Positions 34,826 through 43,198 of a DNA stretch of 64,000 nucleotides are shown here, piece by piece (position 1 is the stretch's first letter; every line of letters starts with the position of its first letter). This DNA comes from Sphingobium ummariense RL-3 (GTDB taxonomy: Bacteria; Pseudomonadota; Alphaproteobacteria; Sphingomonadales; Sphingomonadaceae): the NCBI RefSeq assembly GCF_000447205.1, contig NZ_AUWY01000058.1, positions 1-64,000 on the forward strand, read 5' to 3'. The translations under genes and the position numbers were made by a program. The notes below the pieces were generated by a model. The model had not been told where the DNA came from. It did no database searches and saw only the letters and a list, made by a program, of their open reading frames with translations.

Positions 34826-36346
34826 ATGACCGTCATCAAGACCGCCGACCTGATCGAGAGCGTCGCCGATGCGCTCCAATTCATCAGCTATTATCACCCG
34901 ATGGATTATATCCGCGCGCTGGGCAAAGCCTATGAAGCGGAGGCCAATCCGGCGGCCAAGGACGCCATCGCCCAGATCCTGACCAACAGCCGTATGTGCG
35001 CGGAGGGGCATCGCCCGATCTGCCAGGACACCGGCATCGTCAACGTCTTCATCAAATGGGGCATGGACTGCCGCCTGGACGACAATAGCCGTTCCATGCA
35101 GGATGTCGTCGATGAAGGCGTGCGCCGCGCCTATCTCAACCCGGAAAACCGCCTGCGCGCCTCCATCCTGCGCGATCCCGCCTTCAGCCGCCAGAACACC
35201 AAGGACAACACGCCCTGCGTGCTGAACGTCGAAATGGTGCCGGGGAACAAGGTTACCGTCGACGTCGCGGCCAAGGGCGGCGGCAGCGAGAACAAGACCA
35301 AGTTCAAGATGATGAACCCGAGCGATTCGATCGTCGATTGGGTGCTGGAAATGGTACCGCAGATGGGCGCGGGCTGGTGCCCGCCGGGCATGCTGGGCAT
35401 CGGCATCGGCGGCACCGCGGAAAAGGCCGTCGCACTGGCCAAGGAAAGCCTGATGGACCCGATCGACATGGGCGAGCTGAAGGCGCGCGGGCCGCAGAAC
35501 AAGATCGAGGAACTGCGGATCGAGATTTTCGACAAGGTCAATGCGCTCGGTATCGGGGCGCAGGGGCTGGGCGGCCTCGCCACAGTGCTCGACGTCAAGA
35601 TCCACGACTATCCCTGCCATGCGGCGGGGAAGCCGGTGGCGATGATCCCCAATTGCGCCGCGACCCGCCACGCCCATTTCACGCTGGATGGGTCGGGCCC
35701 CGCGTATCTGGAAGCGCCCAAGCTCTCCGAATGGCCGCAGGTGGACTGGAAGCCGAGCAAGGAAGCGATCCGCGTCGACCTGGACACGCTGACGCCGGAG
35801 ATCGTGCAGAGCTGGAAGCATGGCGACCGGCTGCTGCTCAACGGCCGGATGCTGACCGGGCGCGACGCCGCGCACAAGCGCATCCAGGACATGCTGGCGA
35901 AGGGCGAGAGCCTGCCGGTCGATTTCAAGGGCCGCGTCATCTATTATGTCGGCCCGGTCGATCCGGTACGCGACGAGGTGGTCGGCCCCGCAGGTCCCAC
36001 CACGGCGACGCGCATGGACAAGTTCATGGATATGATGCTGGAACAGGGCCTCGCCGCCTGCGTCGGCAAGGCGGAGCGGGGCCCGGGCGCAACGGACAGC
36101 ATCGCGAAGCACAAGAGCGCCTATCTGATGGCGGTCGGCGGCGCGGCCTATCTGGTTGCGCGCGCGATCAAGGAGGCGAAGGTCGTGGGCTTCGCGGACC
36201 TTGGCATGGAAGCCATTTACGAATTCACGGTGGAGGACATGCCCGTCACCGTCGCGGTCGACAGCGAAGGCCAGAACGTCCACCGCCTCGCCCCGCTGGT
36301 GTGGCAGGAGAAGATCAAGCGGGAAAAGCTGCTCGAAGGAGCCTGA
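34826..36346 (+). CDS. Class I fumarate hydratase
   Basis: A 506-residue iron-sulfur fumarase of the FumA/FumB type, interconverting fumarate and malate in the TCA cycle. The N-terminal alpha part includes ICQDTGIVNVF with a cluster cysteine, and CAATRHAHF gives another; the beta part includes VYYVGPVDP-like IYYVGPVDPVRDEV, GPAGPTTATRMD and the third cysteine near LAACVGKAERG. The [4Fe-4S] cluster would be oxygen-sensitive. It begins at ATG 34826, divergent from the coiled-coil gene, with a 100-base upstream gap. Confidence 0.95.
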   Translation: MTVIKTADLIESVADALQFISYYHPMDYIRALGKAYEAEANPAAKDAIAQILTNSRMCAEGHRPICQDTGIVNVFIKWGMDCRLDDNSRSMQDVVDEGVRRAYLNPENRLRASILRDPAFSRQNTKDNTPCVLNVEMVPGNKVTVDVAAKGGGSENKTKFKMMNPSDSIVDWVLEMVPQMGAGWCPPGMLGIGIGGTAEKAVALAKESLMDPIDMGELKARGPQNKIEELRIEIFDKVNALGIGAQGLGGLATVLDVKIHDYPCHAAGKPVAMIPNCAATRHAHFTLDGSGPAYLEAPKLSEWPQVDWKPSKEAIRVDLDTLTPEIVQSWKHGDRLLLNGRMLTGRDAAHKRIQDMLAKGESLPVDFKGRVIYYVGPVDPVRDEVVGPAGPTTATRMDKFMDMMLEQGLAACVGKAERGPGATDSIAKHKSAYLMAVGGAAYLVARAIKEAKVVGFADLGMEAIYEFTVEDMPVTVAVDSEGQNVHRLAPLVWQEKIKREKLLEGA

Positions 36347-36433
36347 CGGCTTCCGCATCCTCCCCGTCTTGCGATGGGGAGGAACAGCCAAGGTGGCTGG
36401 CACAGCTGATACACCCCTGATATCCTAAACTCC

Positions 36434-37492
36434 ATGACAGGGGGAATCGAAGCGGCGGGTGACGCGGTCACCGGGGCGATGCTGGCGCGGGCGGTGGAGC
36501 CGGCGCATGGCGAGGCGCAGGAGGCGGGTCATGGCGCCTGCCTGAACTGCGGCGCGCCGGTCACCGGCAATTATTGCGCGCAATGCGGGCAGGCGGCGCA
36601 TCTGCATCGCAGCTTCATGGCGATCGGGCACGACCTCGCCCATGGCGTGCTGCATTTCGAAGGAAAGATCTGGAATACCCTGCCGGAACTCGCCTTCCGC
36701 CCCGGCAAGCTGACGCGCCGCTATATCCATGGTGAGCGCGCCAAGTTCGTCTCGCCCTTCGCCCTGTTCCTGTTCAGCGCCTTCCTCATGTACGCGATCT
36801 TCTCGCTCACCAGCCACCATGCGCCCGAAGGCACCGTCCAGGGCGTCAAGATGAACGGCGAGGCGAAGGCGGAGCTGGCGAAGGAGATCGCGAAGGCCGA
36901 TTCCCGTATCCGCAAGCTGGAGCGGGAACTGGGCGCTGGCGGGCTGTCGGCATCGCGGCGCGAAAGGCTGCAGGAAAGGCTGGCCGACGCTCGCGAGGAA
37001 CGACAGGGCCTGACCCTTGCTAGCGGTCTCACCGATGCGCTGGTGGGGGAAGGGGTGAACGGCGGGGTTGCCGGGGCAGTGGGCAAGGCGGTCAGCGCAG
37101 CGGCTAAGGATCCGGAATTCGCCTATTACAAGCTGAAGGCGAATGCCTATAAATTCTCCTGGACGCTGATCCTGATCTCGCTGCCTTTCCTGTGGCTGCT
37201 CTTTCCTTTCAGCCGCCGGTTCAAGATGTACGATCATGCGATCTACATCACTTATTCCATCGCGTTTATGTCGCTGCTTTTCTCGCTCTCCATGGTGCTG
37301 AGCGTCATGCATGTGGCGACCGGTCTCGTCACCTTCGTGCTGCTGCTGTTCGCGGCCTGGCACATGTATCGCCAGTTCAAGGACGCCTATTCGCTTGGCC
37401 GCGCAAGCACGCTGCTGCGCCTGCCCTTCCTCTACCTGTTCGCGTGCATCGCGCTGACGCTGTTCTTCACCTTCCTGGTGATGATGGGCTGA
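36434..37492 (+). CDS. DUF3667 membrane protein with zinc ribbon
   Basis: A 352-residue protein with a zinc-ribbon motif CLNCGAPVTGNYCAQCG near residue 36, followed by the DUF3667 block HLHRSFMAIGHDLAHGVLHFEGKI-like region and RYIHGERAKFVSPFALFLF. It has membrane helices near 110, at 235-260 (LILISLPFLWLLFPF) and in the last 90 residues. Between them is a charged coiled-coil loop of about 80 residues. Function is unknown. It starts 88 bases after the fumarase stop on the same strand. Confidence 0.85.
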   Translation: MTGGIEAAGDAVTGAMLARAVEPAHGEAQEAGHGACLNCGAPVTGNYCAQCGQAAHLHRSFMAIGHDLAHGVLHFEGKIWNTLPELAFRPGKLTRRYIHGERAKFVSPFALFLFSAFLMYAIFSLTSHHAPEGTVQGVKMNGEAKAELAKEIAKADSRIRKLERELGAGGLSASRRERLQERLADAREERQGLTLASGLTDALVGEGVNGGVAGAVGKAVSAAAKDPEFAYYKLKANAYKFSWTLILISLPFLWLLFPFSRRFKMYDHAIYITYSIAFMSLLFSLSMVLSVMHVATGLVTFVLLLFAAWHMYRQFKDAYSLGRASTLLRLPFLYLFACIALTLFFTFLVMMG

Positions 37493-37774
37493 GGATCAGG
37501 TGGGAGGGTGGGGGAACGGCGGAAATGCAAGGGAAACGGACCGGTAACTTCCGCCATTCCCGGTAGGTGAAGTGGGCCCCGCGTGCCGCGCCGGACCGGG
37601 GGTGAGCGGTCTTCCTGTCGGGAGCGAGATCCTCTGCCACGTCTCAATCTTCCTCGCGGTGCAAGAAGCCATGGCCGCCACAGGTACTCGCGACCGCGCA
37701 AATCCGCCTTTCGCCGGGTTCATCCCGCCGCGCTGCTAACCCTTCCTTTACCATCCTGGGCTAGCCATGCGGGC

Positions 37775-39178
37775 GTGGGATACGAGCCGAAATCAGAGAA
37801 TGTCGCGCGCGCGGTGATGCAGGTTGCCCGACTGTCGGGTGACCTCGGCATCCGTACGCTCGACCTGCAGGCAGACATCAGCGAACTGGCCGATCGTGTG
37901 ACGCGGCAGGCGCAGACGATCGAGGCCATCAGTGGGGCCGCGGCGCAGCTTTCACAGGACGGCGAAAATGTCTCGCTCGCGGGCCAGGATGCGCGGGAGA
38001 AGGCCATCGCTGCACGCGGCATCATCGAGGATTCCGGCCGCCAGATCTCCACCGCGAACCAGAATTTCGTCGAACTGATCGCCAAGGTCAGCGGCATCCA
38101 CGAGCAGCTCGGCAGCTTCGGAGAGGCGCTCAAGACCGTCGCCCATGTCACCAGCGTCATCAGCGGCATTGCCAGCCAGACCAATCTGCTGGCGCTCAAC
38201 GCCACGATCGAAGCGGCACGCGCCGGGGATGCCGGCCGCGGCTTTGCCGTCGTCGCTTCCGAAGTGAAGAAGCTGGCGCAGGAAACGGCCGCCGCCACCC
38301 AGACGATCGAGCGCTCCATCGCTGCCCTGACGGGTGAGGCTGGCAAGATGCTGGAAGGCATCACCCACGGCGCCGAAACGGCGCGCACCGCTATGTCCGA
38401 CACGCGTAACATAGAGGCGCTGGTGGAACGGCTCGGGGCGCTGATGCACGACCTTTCCGCCAACAGCGAGGGGGTGGCGCTCCGCATCGCATCCATGGTC
38501 GATTCCGCAGGGGAGATTCGCGGCGGCCTTGCCGCGCTCGCCAGCACCTCAACGGACAATGCCAGTGGCCTGCAGCGCCTGTCGGGGCGCGTATCGACCG
38601 CGAGCGACGATACCAACCAGCTGCTGCAATATCTGGCCGAAAGTGGCGTCGAAATTCCCGACTCGCCCTATATCCGTTTCTGCCTGGAAGCGGCCCGCGC
38701 CGTCGAGCAGGCGGTCGAGCGCGCGATAGCCGACGGCCGGTTGAGTGAGGCCGAAGTGTTCAGCGAACATTATGCGCAGATCGCCGGCACCAACCCGCCG
38801 CTTTACAGCCACCCGGTCCAGCCCGTCCTGGTTCCGGCCGCGCGGGAGCAGCAGGAACGCGCCCGTGCCTTCGGGGGCCTTTTCGGCATGACCTTCACCG
38901 ACCGCAACAGCTTCGGAGCGGTGGCGATGCCAGAGCGCGCCTTGCCGCAGCGGCGGGGCGATGAGAAATGGAACCTCGAATTTGCCCGCCAGGGCATGAT
39001 CTTCGATTTCCCCGACACGCGCGAGCAGTGCCGCATCACCCAGCCTTTCTGCATCAAGGCCTATCGCCGCCTGACAGCCGAGGGAGAGGTCATCCTGCTG
39101 AAGCAGGTGATCGCCTCCATCCATATCAACGGGCGACACTGGGGCATTTTGCAGATGGCCTATCAGGACCAGAATTGA
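37775..39178 (+). CDS. Soluble methyl-accepting chemotaxis-type signalling protein
   Basis: A 467-residue protein with a full MCP signalling domain ([41 protein letters not shown]) spanning about 30-300 and no membrane segment or HAMP domain. The C-terminal 170 residues form an accessory domain ([49 protein letters not shown]) like that of cytoplasmic MCP-type proteins lacking a Cache sensor. The start is uncertain: GTG 37775 ([14 protein letters not shown]) is preferred over ATG 37817, and the frame is open back to 37583. No che genes are nearby. Confidence 0.85.
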   Translation: MGYEPKSENVARAVMQVARLSGDLGIRTLDLQADISELADRVTRQAQTIEAISGAAAQLSQDGENVSLAGQDAREKAIAARGIIEDSGRQISTANQNFVELIAKVSGIHEQLGSFGEALKTVAHVTSVISGIASQTNLLALNATIEAARAGDAGRGFAVVASEVKKLAQETAAATQTIERSIAALTGEAGKMLEGITHGAETARTAMSDTRNIEALVERLGALMHDLSANSEGVALRIASMVDSAGEIRGGLAALASTSTDNASGLQRLSGRVSTASDDTNQLLQYLAESGVEIPDSPYIRFCLEAARAVEQAVERAIADGRLSEAEVFSEHYAQIAGTNPPLYSHPVQPVLVPAAREQQERARAFGGLFGMTFTDRNSFGAVAMPERALPQRRGDEKWNLEFARQGMIFDFPDTREQCRITQPFCIKAYRRLTAEGEVILLKQVIASIHINGRHWGILQMAYQDQN

Positions 39179-39255
39179 CTGCCACCTGATCCGTCGCCCT
39201 TGCCCCCCTCCCGTGGCGCGCTATGTCGCTTGGCGAAACCGGATCGGGAGCAGGC

Positions 39256-40476
39256 ATGGGGCGTATCATCGGTACTATCGGGAAGGGACTGGGCGTCGCG
39301 CTCCTGTTTCTCGTCGTCGCGCTCTGTCTTGCGATCACCATCATCCCCCCTTTTCTCGATCGCATCTATTATCGGGGGCCAGCCAGCGGCCATTATGACG
39401 GGGCGCATTTCTTCAACCCGGATGGCGAGTTCCGCATAGAAGCGCCGCCGGGCACCAGCCGCCAGGGCTTTATCGCGCGCTGGCTGCTGCGGCAGGACGA
39501 CAGGCCTGAATGGCCCGATGCGATCGCAGTGAAGCCGGCGCGCCCGGCGCCCTTCGCCGCACCCCGCGGGATGAGCGCGACCTGGGTGGGCCATGCGACC
39601 GTGCTGGTGCAGGCGGCGGGGCTCAACATTCTCACCGACCCAATCTGGTCCGACTATGCCAGCCCCTTTCCACCGCTCGGTCCGCGGCGCGTGGCGCAGC
39701 CAGGCATCCGCTTCGAGGACCTGCCGAAGGTCGACCTGGTCGTCATCAGCCACAATCATTATGACCATCTCGACATTCCGACGCTGAAGCGGCTCTGGGA
39801 CCGGGATCGGCCGAAGATCGTCACCAGCCTGGGCAACGACACGATCCTGAAGGCTGCCGGTATCCCGGCCACCGCGCTGGACTGGGGCCGGTCCGTCAGC
39901 GGTGCGCAGCTCAATGGCCTGCCGGACCAGAGCGTGGTTCAGTGCGGCAATTACGAGCATTGCCCCGACTATCGCGTCCATGTGACGCGCAACCATCATT
40001 GGGGCAGCCGCTGGATGACCGACCGCAACCGTGCGCTCTGGTCCAGCTTCGTGATCGAAACGCGCGCAGGCAACATCTTCTTCGCCGGCGACACCGGGGC
40101 AGGGGACATGGCGTGGCCCGCGGAGGCCACGCGCTTCGGCCCGATCCGCCTCGCCCTCATCCCAATCGGCGCCTTCCGCTTCTGGAAGGGGCAGATGAAA
40201 TCGGATTCGCATATCGGTCCGGAACAGGCGGTGCAGATCTTCGGGAAGCTCGACGCCTCGACCGCGATCCCGATCCACTGGGGAACCTTCCGGCTTTCCT
40301 ATGAAAAGTGGGACACGCCGCCGCGCATGCTGGAGCTGTTCCTGCGCTGCGAGGGCATCGCCCGTGCCCGCTTCGCGCCGCTGAGGATCGGGCAGTCGAT
40401 CCAGGTTCCCGCCTGGTCGCCGGTTCCCCGCGAGGGGAAGCGCTGTGATAGAAGGGCCATCGCCGCCCTGGAATAG
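39256..40476 (+). CDS. Membrane-anchored metallo-beta-lactamase-fold hydrolase
   Basis: A 406-residue protein with one N-terminal membrane helix (VALLFLVVALCLAITIIPP) and a metallo-beta-lactamase fold of the NAPE-PLD/UlaG-like class. Metal-binding residues: ISHNHYDHLD (HxHxDH), then RNHHWGSRW, FAGDTGAGDM and IHWGT near the end. NAPE-PLD relatives are phospholipases or lactonases; the substrate here is unknown. I chose ATG 39256 after GGGAG over the frame start at 39223. Confidence 0.87.
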   Translation: MGRIIGTIGKGLGVALLFLVVALCLAITIIPPFLDRIYYRGPASGHYDGAHFFNPDGEFRIEAPPGTSRQGFIARWLLRQDDRPEWPDAIAVKPARPAPFAAPRGMSATWVGHATVLVQAAGLNILTDPIWSDYASPFPPLGPRRVAQPGIRFEDLPKVDLVVISHNHYDHLDIPTLKRLWDRDRPKIVTSLGNDTILKAAGIPATALDWGRSVSGAQLNGLPDQSVVQCGNYEHCPDYRVHVTRNHHWGSRWMTDRNRALWSSFVIETRAGNIFFAGDTGAGDMAWPAEATRFGPIRLALIPIGAFRFWKGQMKSDSHIGPEQAVQIFGKLDASTAIPIHWGTFRLSYEKWDTPPRMLELFLRCEGIARARFAPLRIGQSIQVPAWSPVPREGKRCDRRAIAALE

Positions 40477-40492
40477 CGCTTCGTCTTGTTCG

Positions 40493-40747
40493 TCAGACCG
40501 GCGTGCTGGTGGCCAGCATCGCGCGCCAGTTGTCGATGGTGACGGTGGCAAGATGCTCCGCCTGCATCTCGGCGGTCAGCCCCTCGATCATCTGCCGCCC
40601 CTCGATCCACAGTTCGATCACGCCGAACTGTCCGCCGCGCTTGGGATATTTGGCCGGCCAGCCCTCCCGCAGCGCGATCGCCATCACCGCTTCCCGGCCA
40701 AGCACCGTGGCGATGGCGGCGTGGGTGGCGGTAAGGCCGCTTGCCCG
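40493..40747 (-). CDS. Unrecognised gene or gene remnant
   Basis: The minus-strand frame is open from 40747, just after a TAG, to the stop at 40493-40495, reading TATHAAIATVLGREAVM, ALREGWPAKYPKRGG, FGVIELWIEGRQMIEG and ending ATSTPV. GTG 40705 is the only decent start, giving 70 residues. The frame reads like the C-terminal end of a longer protein. It may be a remnant left by a rearrangement, since the next stretch also contains a broken gene. No family recognised. Confidence 0.4.
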   Translation of the reverse strand, partial: RASGLTATHAAIATVLGREAVMAIALREGWPAKYPKRGGQFGVIELWIEGRQMIEGLTAEMQAEHLATVTIDNWRAMLATSTPV

Positions 40748-40870
40748 CTACCCACGCTCTAGGCATCCGCATCACCGTCCGCCTCCGCGCAGCACGGTGG
40801 CGCTTCCCGAAAGCGAGGCGGACCGGATCGCGCCGCTTGCCACGCTGGTGCGATCCACCCGCAGGGGCGA

Positions 40871-41138
40871 GTGATCCGTCTTGCCGGCAACCAGCGCCGC
40901 GTCGTCGCTTATGAGGCGGCTACCGCCGACGCCGTGTGCGACCTGCTGCCGGAGGACCGGCGCCTCGCGACCGCCATGCTCCAGTTGCTACATACGCCCC
41001 CCCTGGCTGGAAATGCGCGACCATTGGGGCCTCGATGGCGCACAGATCGCACGCGCCTGCGGCTGGGCGATGCGCACCTTGCTCGCCGATCTCAAGGCAC
41101 GGCAGGGCCGCCCACTGGACGTGGACGCGCCGGCGTAA
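40871..41138 (+). pseudogene. Frameshifted hypothetical gene
   Basis: From GTG 40871 the frame reads MIRLAGNQRRVVAYEAAT, DAVCDLLPEDRRLATAMLQL, then enters a run of seven C at 40998-41004. Read with one C fewer, it continues WLEMRDHWGLDGAQIARA and CGWAMRTLLADLKARQG to a stop at 41136-41138, a small protein of about 88 residues. The seventh C shifts it out of frame. GTG 40871 overlaps the stop of another short open stretch (40797-40874). The function is unrecognised. It could be a true frameshift, a slippage site or a base-calling error. Confidence 0.45.
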
Positions 41139-41179
41139 TCCTGACCGGCCGGCGCGTGCCTGGAGCGGCTCTGTTTCTG

Positions 41180-41680
41180 TCAGGCCGGACAATCCCCCAG
41201 CCGCTTGCCGGTCACGTCATGCGTGGTGCGCAGCACCGGTTGCCCGCCGTCCGTCTTAGTCATCGTCGTCCCGGCGGTCAGCGTATCGGCGGTGTAGTTG
41301 CCTTCAACCGTGATCTCCGACGTTCCGCTTCCCGCCTTGCAACTGAGCGTCGCAATCAGCCGGCCCTTGCGCAGCATCTTGTCCTTGTAGGTGCATTCCG
41401 TCCCTTCGCTGCCCGCCAGCGCGTTGGCGTCGGGCACGCCGGCCGCATCCACCGCGATGCAGACCTTGTCGTCGCTGACCTGCTTCAGCGCCTCCTGATA
41501 TTCGGCCGGCGTCACCGTCGGCGTGTTGTAGCCCGTGGTCTTGCGGATCAGCTGCCACTGGCCCGCCTGCATCACTATGGGAGCCTCTTCCTGCGGTGCG
41601 GGTGCCGGCTCCGAGCCGCAGCCGCCGAGCGCGGCCAGTGTCGCGAGCGGCACTGCCGCCACCATGATTCGCTTCATCAT
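41180..41680 (-). CDS. DUF3617 family lipoprotein
   Basis: A 166-residue protein with a lipoprotein signal (ATLAALGGCG) and DUF3617 features: MQAGQWQLIRKTTGYN, KVCIAVDAAGVP, TECTYKDKMLRKG and LSCKAGSGTSEITVEGNY. It belongs to the same family as the gene at 33637-34191. It is probably an exported, membrane-anchored protein of unknown role. ATG 41680 or 41677 both fit; the first is used. Confidence 0.85.
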   Translation of the reverse strand: MMKRIMVAAVPLATLAALGGCGSEPAPAPQEEAPIVMQAGQWQLIRKTTGYNTPTVTPAEYQEALKQVSDDKVCIAVDAAGVPDANALAGSEGTECTYKDKMLRKGRLIATLSCKAGSGTSEITVEGNYTADTLTAGTTMTKTDGGQPVLRTTHDVTGKRLGDCPA

Positions 41681-41755
41681 CCTCTACCCCTGTTCTCTGT
41701 CGGAACCGGGGGGAGGGTCTACCTCTGTGCGGCGGGACGCAAGAGGGAAAATCGT

Positions 41756-42031
41756 TCAGCCCTTGCGTCGTGTCGGCGCATGGAAATTGGGAGGCTTGCC
41801 GGCGATCCAGGCGACGAATCGCGCGATGTCGGGATGGGCGCGCAATCGATCCGGCTCGGTATAGAGCCGCGCCAGCTCCGCGTTGCCGATCGTCGCGTGG
41901 ATGGTGCGATGGCAGATCGGATGGACCGGCACCGTCTCCTTGCCGCCCCGGCTTTTGGGCAACGGATGGTGCCATTCGATCCGCCCCCCCAGCGATCGCC
42001 CGCACAGCCAGCAGGCCTCCGTCCCGCTCAC
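41756..42031 (-). CDS. Small HNH endonuclease-like protein
   Basis: A 91-residue protein with an HNH-type fold: CWLCGRS (CxxC), IEWHHPLPKSRGG with the paired histidines, and HPICHRTIHATIG supplying the second metal pair and catalytic residues. Such small HNH proteins may be nicking nucleases, but many isolated ones have no known role. The start is GTG 42031, which overlaps the GST stop by four bases (GTGA), so the two are co-translated. Confidence 0.8.
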   Translation of the reverse strand: MSGTEACWLCGRSLGGRIEWHHPLPKSRGGKETVPVHPICHRTIHATIGNAELARLYTEPDRLRAHPDIARFVAWIAGKPPNFHAPTRRKG

Positions 42032-42672
42032 TCTCGGGCAAAGGGGAAGAGGTGCCACCAGGGCTCCTTCTCCGCCAGCACCCGGGCGACGCTGGGCCTG
42101 GCTTCCAGCCGCGCCAGATAGGTGCCGAGTGCGGGATGCGAATCGCGCAGGGGCACGATGCGGTCGGCGTAGAACAGAGCGGGCAGGGCGGCGCAGTCGG
42201 CGAGAGAGAAGCTGCCGCCCGCCGCCCATTCGCGTTCGGCGATCCGTGCGTCGAGCAGGGCATAGCTCTTCGCCAGCAATTCCTGCGCCTGCACCGCACC
42301 CAAGGGATCGCGCTGGTCCTCGGGCCGCAACCGATCGGTGACCAGCGTCTGCATCGGCGTCATCACATAATTGTCGAACAGTCGGTCCATCAGCCGCACC
42401 TCCAGCGCCGCGTCGGGATCGGCGGGGATGGGACGGAAGGTGCCTGGCTCGTGCCGTGCGAGATATTCGATGATGATGCTCGCTTCCGCTACCGTCGTGT
42501 CGCGCACCGGATCGCGCAGCACCGGGAAACGCCCGATCGACCATAGCGCCTGCCATTCCTCCGCCGCCCCAGCAGCGTCCAGGCGCTTCGGTGTGAAGGG
42601 GGTGCCGTTCTCGTAGAACGCGATCAGCACCTTCCAGCAATAGGAGGAAAGGGGATGGTGATAGAGAATCAT
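42028..42672 (-). CDS. Glutathione S-transferase family protein
   Basis: A 214-residue GST. The N-terminal thioredoxin fold has the likely active serine region LYHHPLSSYCWKV and the glutathione-binding VAEASIIIEYL; the C-terminal helical domain follows (GGSFSLADCAALPALFYAD is the family N-cap region). Reactions may include conjugation or dehalogenation of unknown substrates. AAAGGA lies before ATG 42672. The gene upstream of it, nrdA, is divergent. Confidence 0.9.
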   Translation of the reverse strand: MILYHHPLSSYCWKVLIAFYENGTPFTPKRLDAAGAAEEWQALWSIGRFPVLRDPVRDTTVAEASIIIEYLARHEPGTFRPIPADPDAALEVRLMDRLFDNYVMTPMQTLVTDRLRPEDQRDPLGAVQAQELLAKSYALLDARIAEREWAAGGSFSLADCAALPALFYADRIVPLRDSHPALGTYLARLEARPSVARVLAEKEPWWHLFPFARE

Positions 42673-43198
42673 CCGGGCATCCTTTCGCATGGTCCTTCTA
42701 ACGCCCGGCGCGGGAAAATTGCGCTGGCGCTCGTGCGACACGGCCGCGTTACGGTCTACCCCGCCCCGCGCGAAAAATGTGACGATCGCGCGACGCACGC
42801 ATTTGCTTGGCAAGCCAAATTTATTTTCCGGCGCACATTCTCCCTCTTGTCTTTTCCGTGGGCCTTGTAAGTCCGCGCGTCGCTGCGATGCGGTGTGTTT
42901 TTCCGTCGACGAAATGAATCATATCGTCGGCGAACCGAGTCCCTAAACTGTCATTTACCCCCTTGAACCGTGCATCGGCTATGGCACTATCCCTTGTATA
43001 GGGGTAACAGGGACGACCCAACAGATTGTGATCGCGGCGCCGAAGTCAATTTCGGCCACGGGCTTTTTTGCCCTTGTGATCCGGTCGGTTGAACCCATTT
43101 CCTGTGCCCCTCGGGTACGGTTCATGCTATGGCACAAGGCTTCCCTTGGGCCTGTTTGACCGACTCGAACGAAACAGGAACAATAACCGGGGGATCAC
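42673..43198. other. Upstream region of nrdA and GST genes
   Basis: A 526-base divergent gap with no supported gene. It carries the candidate NrdR boxes described separately. Several short hairpins occur (GGGC-TTTTTT-GCCC near 43062; CAAGG-CTT-CCTTG near 43136), and an imperfect repeat TCGACGA...TCGTCGG near 42905-42930. No T-run terminator stands out. Its length suggests extensive control of nrdA. Confidence 0.5.
42984..43031 (+). promoter_or_regulatory. Candidate pair of NrdR boxes
   Basis: GCACTATCCCTTGTAT (42984-42999) and ACCCAACAGATTGTGA (43016-43031) each match most outer positions of the NrdR consensus (ACACwATATATwGTGT); starts are 32 bases apart, the spacing expected for tandem NrdR boxes (about three helical turns). 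They end 168 bases before the nrdA start. The central positions are degenerate, so this is a candidate only. NrdR would repress the reductase genes when dATP is high. Confidence 0.4.

Noticed and set aside
40503..40874. Plus-strand open frame of 123 codons
   Set aside because: Most of it is antisense to the remnant at 40493-40747; only the last 25 codons might be coding.
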